A stretch of DNA of 64,000 bases from the NCBI RefSeq assembly GCF_027943255.1, contig NC_072892.1, positions 124,079,792-124,143,791 on the forward strand, given 5' to 3'. The position numbers and the translations under genes are program-made. This DNA is from Anastrepha obliqua (Eukaryota; Arthropoda; Insecta; Diptera; Tephritidae). A model generated the notes under the pieces. The model saw only the letters and a list, made by a program, of their open reading frames with translations, was not told the DNA's origin and made no database searches. Positions 1 through 10,756 of the stretch are shown here, piece after piece (position 1 is the first letter of the stretch; each line of letters starts with the position of its first letter).

Positions 1-855
1 GGTGCGAGATCCGGACTATACGTTGGATGCAAAAGAACCTCCCATCCGAGCTCCCGGAGCTTCTGGCGCGTCACCAAAGATGTGTGTGGCCTGGCGTTGT
101 CCTAATGGAAGACAATTCGGCCTCTGTTGATCAAAGATGGCCTTTTCTGCATGAGTGCTGCATTCAAGCGGTCCAGTTGTTGGCAGTACAGGTCCGAATT
201 GAGCGTTTGGCCATAGGGGAGCAGCTCATAGTGGATGATTCCCTGCCAATCCCACCAAACACACAGAAGAACCTTCCTGGCCGTCAATCCAGGCTTGGCC
301 ACCGTCTGGGCAGGTTCACCGCTTTTCGACCACGATCGTTTGCGCTTCACGTTGGCGTAAGTGACCCACTTTTCATCGCCAGTCACCATCCGCTTCAAAA
401 ACGGGTCGATTTTGTTGCGATTCAGTAGCGATTCGCATGCATCCATACGGGCAAAAATGTTTTTTTCACGTCAAGTCGTGTGGCACTCATACATCGAGCT
501 TCTTTTTGAATCCAAGCTTCTTCAAATGGTTTATAACGGTTTAATGACTCATGCCCAGCTGTTGGCCGATGCTACGGCTGCTACTATGCCGGTCTCTTTC
601 GATCAATTCAGCGATTTTATCGCAATTTTCGACGACAGGCCTTCCGGACCGTGGCGCATCTTCGATCACCTCTGCACCAGAACGAAAACGTTGAAACCAT
701 CGTTGTGCGGTGGAAAAGGAAACTGTATCGGGTCCATAAACTGTACAAATTTTATTGGCAGCATGAGATGCATTTTTGCCTTTATCGTAGTAGTACTGTA
801 AAATATGCCGTATTTTCTCTTTATTTTGCTCCATGTTTGCGACGCTATAACTCAC
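1..855 (-). pseudogene. broken mariner transposase
   Basis: Would encode the DDD-family transposase that binds the inverted repeats and integrates at TA. The N-terminal helix-turn-helix half is open from 855 (a methionine at 834, MEQNKEK, is the likelier family start) to LGMSH, with RFRSG and SGRP motifs. The catalytic half includes GDEKW with the first catalytic Asp, the VWWDW motif, the second Asp in DNARPH and HPTYSPDLA just before the window edge. Breaks visible: TAA at 541-543, TGA at 487-489 and 471-473, a frameshift near the T run at 460-466, and TAG at 102-104 immediately before DNARPH, where the family has Gln. Several stops look like C-to-T changes. Not functional. Confidence 0.88.
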
Positions 856-1014
856 GAACGACTAAAAGCAAACAACAATTAATCAAACACGTGTTAGCAC
901 GTGAAAAGAGCTTTCCAAAAAGCTCTAGCGTGAACCGATGCGACGGATACAACTACAACTACGCGCTTGCAAAGACAGGTTTGCGGAAATACCGCAAGAC
1001 TTTTTTGACAACCT
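1..1014 (-). mobile_element. mariner-type (DD34D) DNA transposon, cut by window edge
   Basis: A cut-and-paste transposon reading right to left. Its outer end is at 1014, beside a TA at 1015-1016, and reads inward on the minus strand as AGGTTGTCAAAAAAG, a typical mariner-like inverted-repeat end. A ~160-base untranslated leader separates it from the transposase. The other inverted repeat lies beyond base 1, so the target duplication cannot be verified. The coding part is broken (see the pseudogene entry). Assignment to mariner rests on the transposase; I do not assign a subfamily. Confidence 0.85.
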
Positions 1015-1228
1015 TATATAAATTGTATTTTTTTTTTAAGTACATCCAAATTTGATTCGTTTTTTCTTTCCTAAGAATATAACTTGAACCTGTTTACAAA
1101 AGTATATTCACGTCTAACTGGAAAGTTGTTAATTAATAAAGGGTCGTTCGAAAATGGCGTCTAGACGCAGTAATGAATAATTCCTAATTTGGCTCCTATT
1201 AACTTTCAACTGTTTTCAACCTAAAAAA
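1015..1228. other. AT-rich spacer
   Basis: No coding or repeat signal recognised between the two mariner pieces. Confidence 0.5.
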
Positions 1229-1385
1229 AAATTCATGCGTGGAAAGCGTTTTTCATCAAACGATGAGGTCATAGCAGCTATGGATGAGGTCATTTTGCAG
1301 CCCTTCCAGATTCTCACTTCAGGGATGTAATTCATAAACTGGGATCGCGCTGGAACAAGTGTAATCATGTTCAGAGATGCTATAC
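1229..1385 (+). pseudogene. C-terminal fragment of a second mariner transposase
   Basis: A short relic: GKRFSSNDEVIAA, then after a one-base frame change ALPDSHFRDVIHKLGSRWNK, which is how mariner transposases end (variable acidic segment, then a conserved HKL.SRWNKC block). The catalytic core and inverted repeats are missing. It lies opposite in orientation to the element at 1-1014, so it is a separate insertion rather than its continuation. The call rests on the C-terminal motif alone. Confidence 0.6.
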
Positions 1386-2240
1386 TGAATAATTAAGTAG
1401 TAGTAGCTCTTTCATTCTCAATACATACAACCCCAAATTGTACCATCTCGGTCTGGTCAAAGCTAGATAACGGCAGCAGAAATACTCTATACTATCTCCT
1501 TCCTCCATACAAGATGTATACAGTGGAGGGTCGATGATGTCTATTCCGATCATATCTCGTTTCCATGGATTGTGTCTCATAATTATTCCTATCAAAGCTC
1601 GTAGGCCACACTTCCCGCTGGCCAACAAGCAGTTTTGCTATCAGGCCATTTTATGAAATACTTGATTATTTTGCGGGTGTGAGCACTGCACCAACGAATC
1701 TTATCATACTTATTACTAAAAGTCTTGATGGAATCGACTCCCGCTATGTTCGGCTCTAAAATTGGCCCCGGTCAATTGAACAGTTAAAGGAAACGCAGTT
1801 TCCTATCAGCCCGTTCATTGAACACCACAGTGTCCCAACACCCACATACGTTTAAGATCAGTTCATCTTGCAACAGAATATAGTCTCAACTTACATTCGT
1901 AAACAATTTTTGAAGAGGCCGGAGTGGGTTTTAAACCTTTTATAGCAGCTTGACTGTCACTCCAGATGCTGCTTTTAATTTCTCGTCACCTTTCGCTAAT
2001 TATCCAGTCTGCTACTTTAAACACTACAAAGGTTTCCGATTGAAATACACTTGCCTTTATATCTACAGCAGTAAAGCACCTGAAGTTACTGTCCAATCGC
2101 CACGCCGCTCTAGTACCATTTTTAGCCCTGAAGGAGTTGGTGTAGAAAGTTCTTACGAAGCTTCTCAAGAGAGTGTGCGGCTCTCTCTATTGCTTCCTTG
2201 TAGGAAAACTAGCCATATAATTTCTTCCAGGTTACAGTTT
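1386..2240 (-). pseudogene. LINE 3' fragment: RNase H domain and C-terminus
   Basis: Remnant of a non-LTR retrotransposon of the RNase H-bearing kind (LOA/I-like group). Around 2160-1986 the minus strand shows a degraded RNase H start followed by VFQSETFVVFKVADWII, closely matching VFQTEVFAILKVAEWII in the long LINE at 38995-41895. At 1628-1386 the C-terminal tail (IEYFCCRYLALTRPRW) matches the cysteine-containing end of the same family. Several frameshifts lie between. No reverse transcriptase part remains, as expected for a 5'-truncated copy. Confidence 0.7.
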
Positions 2241-5200
2241 TTATAAGTGCAAAAAACAGAGGATACTTCGCTGAGGTTGGGGAAATAAAAATTTTAATTT
2301 TATTTAAAAACCCACACCTTCTATTTTTTTTTTTAATTTGCTTTCTTCCTTTTCAACGAAGCTGTAGACTATTTGAAAATATTTTTTTTTTTACTATTTA
2401 GTTCTGACACTTTTTGTAATGCAAAAACTTAACATACAAACTAAGCAAAGTAATAGAAATCATTTAGTCATCGACAGAGCCGCATACAGGAACCTCCTCA
2501 TTCGTTAGTATTAAAACGTTGTGCTGTGCATTGACGCCTACCGAATGTGAACAATGTCAGCGATTGAACTGATACACCATTAATTTTCTCGAAAAGTTTG
2601 CTAAAGATACAGTTACTTGTACATATGTAAATTCACCCACACACTTTTAAAGTACGGCAATAAATACTCATTTGTTACAATATAAAAATACTGTATAAAT
2701 CACTCAGAGACGAAAATGAATTATAGACTAAATTTATGAACTGCTAGCGTTGTGACTTGTTCTGGCAGGTTCTTTGCAATTCCGCCTTCAGGATGTTACA
2801 TGTGAGGGAGTGCACTACCACACCTAAACAAACACATACACACACACACTTTAGACAAGCGGACTGCCACCACTCCGGCTGTCAGTATAACAAAATCAAA
2901 AACATTTTCAATTTAAAATACAAACATACAAACATACAGGCCGAGTAGTGTGGCAGTAGTATGTCAACAGCAGTAGTCGACTCAATAAGATTCTTCTCGA
3001 CTTGGTGGTGCCACCTCATACTCAGGCAAAACGTTAGAGAAGCAGTAAAGTGGAAAGGAAATGTCGTCGCAGTTTGTCGGCGCAAGAACAACAAAGGTGT
3101 ATTAAAAGTGTTTTCAACGGCATGTCAGCCACTTCCACATGTCATGCGTGCGAGACCGATGCGCCGTCACATATGTACCTACGTACCGCCTCTTTACTGC
3201 TTTATATGTCAAAGCAAACATTCATTTCAGTTGGGTTGAAAAGCCGAATGGAAATGTAAAATGAATCGACTGTGATTTAAAGCAAAAGGCACGCACACTT
3301 CTAGGAAACAACAGGCACTTGTACACATACCGGCTGTAGCTTTGAGTGGCGTCGTGTGGCATGCGGTGGTAGTCGCCACGCTACGTTTAGGCAAAATCTG
3401 GGGAATCAGGTGAATGTCACGATTTTATTATATTTTAAAACAATTTTCGAAATATTTGTTTATTATTATTATATTTTTTTATTCTACTTTTTCGCTTTCA
3501 AAATCTCTCGACTGTTGTCGCCAAGACTGTCTGCCGCCTGTCAACCAACAGTGGCAAAGTCACTTCAAAAGAAAAATGTCTGATGTGTTGATGGGTTGAC
3601 AAAGTGCGTCCAAGCCAGTCAACGCAAAAGAAATTGAAGAGCTTGGGAGGTGAATTATGTGCGAAGAGATGCTAAGTAGCGGGTATCCGGACAGTTGGAA
3701 CAGGCTGCTTCTGCATTGTTCGAATAGAAGATAGAGACATATAACTGTAACCTGATTGTGTAACTACAGTTGTGTGCGCAAGGCGTGCTATAGCTGTTGC
3801 AAAACTGCAAAGGAACTGAAATAGGTGCATACAAGCGGGAACATCAATACAAACAGTAACCGATCCCACCAAGAAAGCTTTTAATGTTAAACTAACGTTT
3901 TGTCAAAGTAACCACTAGTCCAGGCAGAAAGCGAATGCTGGCGGTGAACAGGAAAGCTATGAGCTGTGACCTGTAACATAGCTTGCAACACAGTTGCTCA
4001 CAACGCACTGATCTATGTAGCTGGCGCCATTGAAGCATGCCTGGATTCACAGGTACGATTGTGTGTGCAATAGAAGACGCACCTATTTAGCCCCGCATTT
4101 GAAGCAGGAACGGAAACGGATGCTGTGGCCACCTATTGTGTAAACAGCAATAAACATGGAAACTCAACAACCAGCTAATACACACGCACACATGCACGCA
4201 CTTAAGCAAATACAAACGAATTCATTGAAAGTCACATAAACATTTAAACAGGCACCTCATGCGGAGCAAAATCGTGGATAAACTGGTAGCTAGAATGTGG
4301 AGTCAAAAGGAGGCCGGGTGCTTACCGAGTTGCGGAATGGACTGCACTACTTGTGCAACGGAGAGTAGTATAGCCACAACGTTCGATTGTCATAAATCAC
4401 TGGAGTTCCAGAGCGATTGCAGTTGATTCACAATTTTTTGAATTTCTTGTTTATGTTTTTTTTCGTTTGTACCTTCTGTGGCTCATCTTGTTTACGGGTG
4501 GGCTTTTTGAAGTGAGTATGGTACATATGCTGCTTTGTGTTTCTATGTATCTTATATGTTCGTGCTTTGTGTGCGCACTGAAACAATGCTTTCATCGGAG
4601 TCGGCACAGAGGTGCTCGCAACCAGCAGCAAATAGCAATTTTACCGGTGCCGCCACACGACGAATGTCACATATGCTAACCGATAAAGGCACAACAACAG
4701 CAATCATGCTGCGCTGCTCAAGGATAATTGCGCAAACAGGCATATCCACATACACTCGTACTAGAGCACGCCTGCACGTGCATACAAACAAGAGCGTACG
4801 TGAGTGCTGAGCAAAAAGTCACATTTACATGGGTACACTAACATATGCACATACAAGCAAAGGTAAGAAGACAGTTAGAGCAGCACACATGCCGACGTAA
4901 ATATGTAAAAACGAAAATATCATTATCCTTGCAGACCCAGCACTACACTTCTCCAAAAGTAGCTTTTTGGTCAGGAATGAAATTGCGCTTGATTTGACTG
5001 ATTTTTGCACTAGTAGATTTGTAACTAACGGAGCTACTAGTTTGAATTATATACAAAAATCGATATGAGCAGAATTTTTTGAATAACAGTTTTATTTAGT
5101 TATACGATCTATAGATCTTAGGAATAAATTCAAGTGATTTTGTGGCCTCAACTTCATAGATATAAATAAATAGTTGTATAAATAAGTAAATACATGAAAA

Positions 5201-5394
5201 AGAGCTTTACAACATTTCTCAGCAGCAGTTTTGCGACAAGCCAGCCCAAATATAAGCTCTATACTAAACAGAGCTAGTTTTCCGGGGGAAAACCCCGAGT
5301 CATTCCGATAATATAGAATCGGCGGCCATGGGAATGCTCTCCTTCTCTGCGCACGCAACCGCAATTGCTAAAGTACAAAATCGCCGGCTGTACT
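2241..5394. other. 3.2 kb without recognisable gene
   Basis: Only short scattered open frames, none with a family motif I recognise. Low-complexity patches: T runs near 2320-2395, a CA repeat at about 2833-2853, a TTATTATTATTA patch near 3460, and CA-rich stretches near 4180-4200 and 4740-4860. It could be old repeat DNA or ordinary intergenic or intronic sequence; nothing here decides. Confidence 0.5.
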
Positions 5395-5785
5395 TGGGGT
5401 AAAAACAAAGAAATGTTGCTGTCGAAATTTAAGGCAATTGGCCGGCCGTTCTAAACTACGGTGCCGGTCTAGTCGCCTGGAACTAGTGGCACGCAGTGGA
5501 CAAAGCTTCAGACATGCCAAAACACTGCTATTCGGACAGCGACGGGATGCTTCCTGATGACCCCTCTACTACACCCATATAACGAGGCACAGATACTTCC
5601 TGTAAAGGAGCTCAGCAAACAGTTTTTGCCAGGGTGCTACCGCAGGTTTCACCTATGTAAGCACCTGCTTGAACCAAAGGTGTCTCCCAGGCCCGTCAAG
5701 AGGCACCTCTTCAACTACTCCGACGAGATCCAGTATCAAACGAATCGAAAGTTTTTAGGGCTTGTGACCATAAGATTATAATACA
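5395..5785 (+). pseudogene. jockey-like LINE, C-terminal end of the polymerase ORF
   Basis: Forward frames contain YGA.VWSPGTSGTQW, then LQTCQNTAIRTATGC, then the open stretch from 5557 with HPYNEAQILPV and LSKQFLPGCYRRFH. This is the region after the reverse transcriptase of jockey-type elements (LNYA.PVW, CQN.ALRTATG). One frameshift near 5550 separates the halves. The family normally carries about 800 residues of endonuclease and polymerase upstream, absent here, so this is a 5'-truncated copy. It ends in AT-rich sequence. Confidence 0.75.
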
Positions 5786-6214
5786 AAATACTTAAAATTA
5801 TAATATAATACAGGAGAATTGTTAAAATAAATTATTTTATTATAATCTGTTAGATAATTCATGGTGCTTAAGTTCGTCTATAATTAATTATAGAATTAAA
5901 GATTATTAATTAAAGAAAGGCGAAAGCTGCACAAAATACTTAAATAAACTCGGCAGCCTAAAGACAAACAAAAACACAATGTCTGGACTGTCGGCAAACA
6001 AATATACTGATTACTCCTTATGGAAGTCAACGAAAAACTAGTTCCTCCACTAAGAGGTAATTTGAGCGGCTGACAAGGACAAAACTACGGCGTTCGCGAA
6101 ACATTTTACATCAATATTTACTACGCATCTATATCCACATATCCAACAGACAAAATCGACATCCGTGAGTATCTTGACACACCTCACCAAATATCTCTTC
6201 CGATTGTGCCAACA
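5786..6214. other. AT-rich stretch without gene
   Basis: A/T-rich sequence following the LINE end, including runs of TTATAAT and TTAATT. Some of it may be the degenerate tail of the LINE at 5395-5785. No coding signal. Confidence 0.4.
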
Positions 6215-6545
6215 ACAACATCGTTGGTTGGTTGGTTTAAGTGGTGTGGTGATTCTTCCAGAATCCAACTAGCGCTTCCGCACCTTTTTGTTGCCACATA
6301 CTCATTACCAACTTGTTCACCAGTTATTTACAGCATGACTTTATCCAGTCTGTGCGGTTCAGGAACCTTATCAGGCTGTTGACATCTAAGCCAGTTAGCT
6401 GTTCCAGACTCTCAAACAGCGGTTTACCCAGGGTTAACATTCTGTCCTTCCATAGGGCAGGGTATTCGCAGAGGAAATGAAAGATTGTTTCCTTTTTCTC
6501 CGGTTGCTTACAACTGTGACAGTATATGTTGTGAGGGATGCCAAA
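6215..6545 (-). pseudogene. RNase H-type LINE, extreme C-terminus and 3' end
   Basis: The minus strand reads GIPHNIYCHSC, then ETIFHFLCEYPALWKDRM and LIRFLNRTDWI. This is the CxxC..H..C knuckle plus closing helix (EHLLC.CPAL, LLRF...) that ends the polymerase of RNase H-bearing non-LTR elements. The 3' untranslated part runs to about 6215 and includes a repeated TTGGTTGGTTGG-like stretch. Everything upstream of the knuckle is missing. A different lineage from the jockey-like pieces on either side. Confidence 0.7.
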
Positions 6546-6589
6546 AAAAATTCACCGAGTCCATACGCAAGGCTTTATAAGAAAAAAAT

Positions 6590-7195
6590 GTTGTACTGCG
6601 GCTTTCATCGATGTTTCACAGGCATTTGGCACCCAAGTTTACTGTATAATTAAAAAAACAAGTGTCACACAGTTGTTATGAGGTGTTACGCTTCTATTTC
6701 AAAGACAGGTACTTCAGAATCAAACTGGGGGCGAGGTCACCGATTTAGCCCGATCTCTGAAGGTGTCCCACAAGGAATTGTTCTTGGCCTCGTATTATAC
6801 AGATTATTCACAGCGGATCTACCACTCTCAAGAATGGGTCAGACTACAATTTATGCTGAGAATACAGTCATTCTTGAGATATTTTTTTTTTAATGCCGTC
6901 TTTAAAAAACAAAACTGCTTCTGCACAAAGCCGTAACTAAACCCGTTTGGACTTACGGCATCCTGCTAAGGGGAGAAGCGGGGAAATCGAACATTACCAT
7001 CGTAGAGAGGTTTCAAGCAAAGACATTGCGAGTAATCACCGGATACCCGATTTACTCAAGCAACGAGATAATACGCAAGAAAACGATGATAACTTCAGTA
7101 CGGGAAGAGATAAAACGATTCAGTAATAAATACAGCAGTCGTTTGTAGAGCCAGCCCAACGCGTTTGCCAGGGCCATAATTCAGCTAAGCATTTA
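6590..7195 (+). pseudogene. jockey-like LINE reverse transcriptase fragment
   Basis: Reads AAFIDVSQAFGT (first catalytic Asp block of reverse transcriptase), then from 6678 EGVPQGIVLGLVLYRLFTADLP (motif SGVPQGS.LGP), then a damaged YADD block (YAENT) at about 6850. Beyond a T run near 6885 it continues in another frame as KAVTKPVWTYGI and RFQAKTLRVITG, typical of the jockey thumb region. Frameshifts and loss of the second and third catalytic residues make it dead. It stops abruptly at about 7195, exactly where the next transposon begins. Confidence 0.78.
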
Positions 7196-7197
7196 TA

Positions 7198-7824
7198 GGG
7201 TAGGCCATGTAAAATTTGCTTTTTGAATCGGCTATAAAAAAAAACTAATCAATATGAAACTCTCCAAATTTCTTTAAGATCTTTGACAGACTAACTTCTC
7301 CAATTTCGACCACAAACTCTAATCCAATGGATTTAAATCTGGATTTCCAGACGGCCAATCTGCTGCGGCTATGAACCCAGGGATATTGTTTTTTAGCCAC
7401 AGCAGGGTGGTTTTTGCCTTATGGGCTGAGGCGGAATCTTGCTGGAAGATCCAACGCTCTCCATTGAAGAAATAAATAGATTATTAAGCACGCTGTATGG
7501 CAAGTTGCGCCGTCTTGTTGGAACCAAATGTAGTCGAAGGTTAGCTGATAAATTTTTGGAAGCAAAATTTCAGTCAGTCTGGCACGATATTGCTCACTAT
7601 TCACTATAATGGGAGCTTCTTGCTCATTTCGAATGAAACAGATTTATTTTTGTTTTTCTTTGAAAGTAAATTTCCAAAATTTAAAAGCGTTGTTCTAACA
7701 TTAAACGATTCATGATGACTTGCCAAACCTCACTGAACAGAAAATTCCACACAATCTGCTATTATCGGCTGTCAAACCATAGTTATGAATAACGATAGTT
7801 CTCATGCAGCAAAAAAAAACACCC
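7198..7824 (-). mobile_element. rosa-type DD41D transposon carrying a DD37D piece
   Basis: Both ends are visible beside TA dinucleotides: 7198 reads GGGTAGGCCATGTAAAATT and 7824 reads inward on the minus strand GGGTGTTTTTTTTTGC. The 7198 end matches the 3' end of the DD41D element at 43339-44217 for about 50 bases. Minus-strand coding starts at 7713 (MNRLMLEQRF, then a stop), jumps after an internal deletion to NSEQYRARLTEILLPKIY and YIWFQQDGATCHTA, and is then interrupted near 7455. From there to about 7255 the sequence belongs to a DD37D (maT-like) transposase: WIFQQDSASAHKAKTT, DWPSGNPDLNPLD (37 residues between the two Asp). So one transposon shell holds catalytic pieces from two transposase families. 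Confidence 0.75.
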
Positions 7825-9312
7825 TATAAAGTATCGTATTATATATGTAAACTAGATACCAACACTAGTTGCAAACTAGTTCCTTCAAAACTAGTTTCAA
7901 ACATTTTTTAACACAAATTCGAATACAGATGAAACTAGTAAATATTAAATCTAATTATTTTTCCGACAAGGCCACTACGCCACCCATACCATGCATAAAG
8001 AAGTAGTACAAATTCACATTTATTTATTGTTTGTTTCGGATATGCCAGCCGTGTGTGTGCATCTTTTACGTGTGTGGCATGTGATTTTCTACGTGCCTCT
8101 GATAATTAACTTGGAAACCTTTTGCAAAATATGGCGAAAGTTTCACTTGCACAACACGCTCACAAACGGCGGTAACAGCAGCAACAACAAGGCAAAAACT
8201 GTACCAAAACTGTATAAATGGGTTTCCGTGTTGCCCAAAGTGTCGCATGACTTTCACACACCTGAATAGTTATTTTCGTTGCATCGATACACGTGTAACA
8301 TATGTGTACACACACACTAAAGAAAATGTATAATTGTACACACACTTAACTTATGTATGTATGTGTGTAAACATGTGTGGTTGTGTAGTCAAACTGCCCT
8401 ACTCTTTTCGATAGAAAGTTGTCTCAATAGCTTGCCAAGTTAAAACAAACAGTTTGTGCACAGACAAACCGATTGGGGAAATACGAAAATTTATGCCCTC
8501 AAGACAGCTGTTTGATTTTATGTGCAAATTATCCACATAAACATTATTTCAATGAATTATTGAAGGGCTTTTATTTATGGAGTGGCTTTAGTATGCGAGT
8601 AGATATGTACTAGTGTATTTGAAGGTGTGCAATTCGAGTAGGTACTTTTGGAAGCGAGGGAGAGATTTCATGATTTTACTTTTTTAAGTTGGAAAACATG
8701 CTGTAAAATAACTTATAGCCTTCCTGGAATACAACAGCAAACCTCAGTACTCGTGCTGAGGTACATATAGTTAGCACGATTGGCGTCTGTGATTTGCTCA
8801 GAATCATGTTCTCTTAAATGTCGTGCCTCTGGATTTTTTTTCAGAACAGCATTGAGCACTACCCGTCCCCTCTGACAGTAGCAGAGCCACCGTAGTACAC
8901 TGAACATGTTTAGCTGACCTCCATATAGGAAATCAACAGCACTGCATCTTGTAACGTCGCGATTAATAAATAAAGCTGAATGACAGAGCTTGATACAATA
9001 TTTAGTAAGGGTAGCATATTTTCGCGCAGTGCACTAAGCCACTTTTCGGTTACCAGCCTAGTGCTGCCCCTGCCAAACTTTTATGGAGGCAGTGGAATAG
9101 AAAAGAACCTGTGGTATGTAGGATATGTAATCAGCTTTTTTGATTATCAGACTATGGTTATTCTCATTTAGTTCTCAAGATACGAGAAACTGGTGCCAAT
9201 CTCAGCAAGAAATAGCACAACGAAACAGAATCCACGTAACTTGGGTCCCAGATTAGCGTGCAAGGAAACTAAAGGTCCACCAGATTTTGCTTGGAACAGA
9301 AAGCATGGTATA
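7825..9312. other. 1.5 kb without recognisable gene
   Basis: 7848-7945 contains several ACTAGTT-like words. 8040-8380 is TG/CA rich (TGTGTGTGTGCATC, ACACACACTAAAG). Open frames such as 8713-8907 (minus) and 8980-9171 (plus) show no motif I recognise. Not assignable. Confidence 0.45.
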
Positions 9313-9581
9313 TCGGCTTGATCGAAAAGTTCCCTAAACAAAAGTCAGGTGATGCTTTAAGTCAACTGATGTGAGTTCTGTGCTTTTTTTTTCGGCACAT
9401 CTGTGAATAACATTCCCGCCAAAATTTTATCGCCATTGCTTAACATTTGTCACGCCCACCTGAGTGAATCTACATTTGCACGTGTTTTAAATTTTCTACA
9501 TTTTCAAAAATAGATTGGAATTTTTAACGACGAATTAATATTACATTTTGAGCTAAAAATGTATGCAATAGTACGAAAACC

Positions 9582-10620
9582 TTGAAAATATTGGAAAACT
9601 GTATCAGTAATGAAACTTTAAAGAAAACAGCCGCTTACGATTGGCGTAAACGCTTTAAAAGAGTACAGGAGCCCATCGAGGATGACGAACGTAGTGGCTG
9701 GATATCGACATTGAAAACTGATGAAAATATCAATAAACTGAAAGAAAAGTTAAGCAATAACCACAACATAACCGTCAGGGAGCTTGTAGAGTACTTGAAC
9801 ATTGCTTTGAATCCATTCAGGACATTGCAGTTAATCCAAATCATTATTACACCTGAATTTCATCCAAAAAAGGAATCGCTTTGATACCGCCAAAGACATG
9901 ATTTTCAAGGGTGAATGCGACCCTATACTTATCAAACGCATAATTATCGGAGACAAGATGTGGGTTCAGACATCAGGCGAGTGAGTGGAGAGCTCGTAAT
10001 GAACCACGACCAAAACAAACACATCATTTTCATTTAAAAAAGATAGCAATTAGATTAGATTATATTAGATTTGTTGGGGTTGGGCAAGTCCAGGTAATCA
10101 GTCAGGAATACCATTTTACTACACCCGGATAGATTACAGTGGAAGGATCTCCATTCCTGGACAGGATAGATACAGGATGGATGGTAGGACAAAAAATTTG
10201 TTTGATGTTACTCGTCTGCGAATCTTTTGAATTCATTGATGGATCTTAAGAGATACGGAAGAGGAAGAATATGAATTATATCTATACTTCGTACATCGCA
10301 CTTCAATAGCCTAAGTCTGATTCTAGAAAGGAATACTCACGATTGTTATGAATTACGAGGGTACCGTACAACACGAATTTTCGCCAGGTGGTCGGATAGT
10401 TCATAATAGCTATTATTTGGACATTTTGGGGCATGAGCAAAAAGCAATTGAAGCAATTCGCCAAAAAATAATGAATTTTTGACCAAGAACGAAACGAATA
10501 CCACCCAACCGCCATCGAGTTCACCTGATATGTCTCCCTGCGGTTTTTTTTTTTGTTCCTTCTGATCGTTTGATCGAATCAAAAAAGCACTACGAGGAAC
10601 ACTTTTTATTGCCGTAAAAA
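9582..10620 (+). pseudogene. broken mariner transposase (split by LINE)
   Basis: N-terminal DNA-binding half at 9582-9884 is open for about 100 residues. After a frameshift the catalytic half appears in pieces: GDKMW at about 9950, then the LINE insertion, then the C-terminal blocks at 10345-10620 in shifting frames with stops at the position of FLTKN and after the FFLF block. Block order and spacing match the mariner DD34D family, normally about 345 residues. No ATG-to-stop frame survives. Confidence 0.68.
10036..10325 (-). mobile_element. 5'-truncated LINE 3' end inside the mariner
   Basis: Read on the minus strand this is about 290 bases beginning near TCAGACTTAGGCTATTG and ending in an (AATCT)n-like tail at 10040-10065. 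The same text opens the LINE end at 38765 (GACTTAGGCTATTGAGGTG) and closes it (TTCCTGACTGA, TGGACTTG, CAAATCTAAT), so it is another copy of that family. In translation RLRLLKCDV matches the LINE C-terminus. It must postdate the mariner insertion it interrupts. Confidence 0.75.
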
Positions 10621-10756
10621 TTTAATGCACAATTGATGACGCCGGCATAAGTGCATTACAGTTGATGGCGAATACTTTGAAGGCAAAAATATCACTTTTA
10701 AGGATTTTCATTTTCAATTTTGTGAATATATTCCGGAAACTTTTCGACCAAGGTGC

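Larger units (their letters stand above)
9313..10756 (+). mobile_element. decayed mariner with a LINE inserted
   Basis: Inverted-repeat ends face each other beside TA: the left reads TCGGCTTGATCGAAAAGTTCC from 9313 (last base omitted when compared), and the right, read on the minus strand from 10756, is GCACCTTGGTCGAAAAGT. Transposase remains lie at 9582-9840 (ERSGW.STLKTDENI, NHNITVRELVEYLN), 9880-9975 (FDTAKDMIFKGECDP, IIIGDKMWVQ with the first catalytic Asp) and 10345-10620 (AIRQKIMNF, FLTKNETNT, SPDMSPCGFF, ALRGTLF). The second Asp region is lost and the third Asp is Gly (CGFF). The block at 10036-10325 is foreign LINE sequence. A long-dead insertion. Confidence 0.72.

Noticed and set aside
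27..428. 133-codon plus-strand frame
   Set aside because: Antisense shadow of the mariner transposase on the minus strand.
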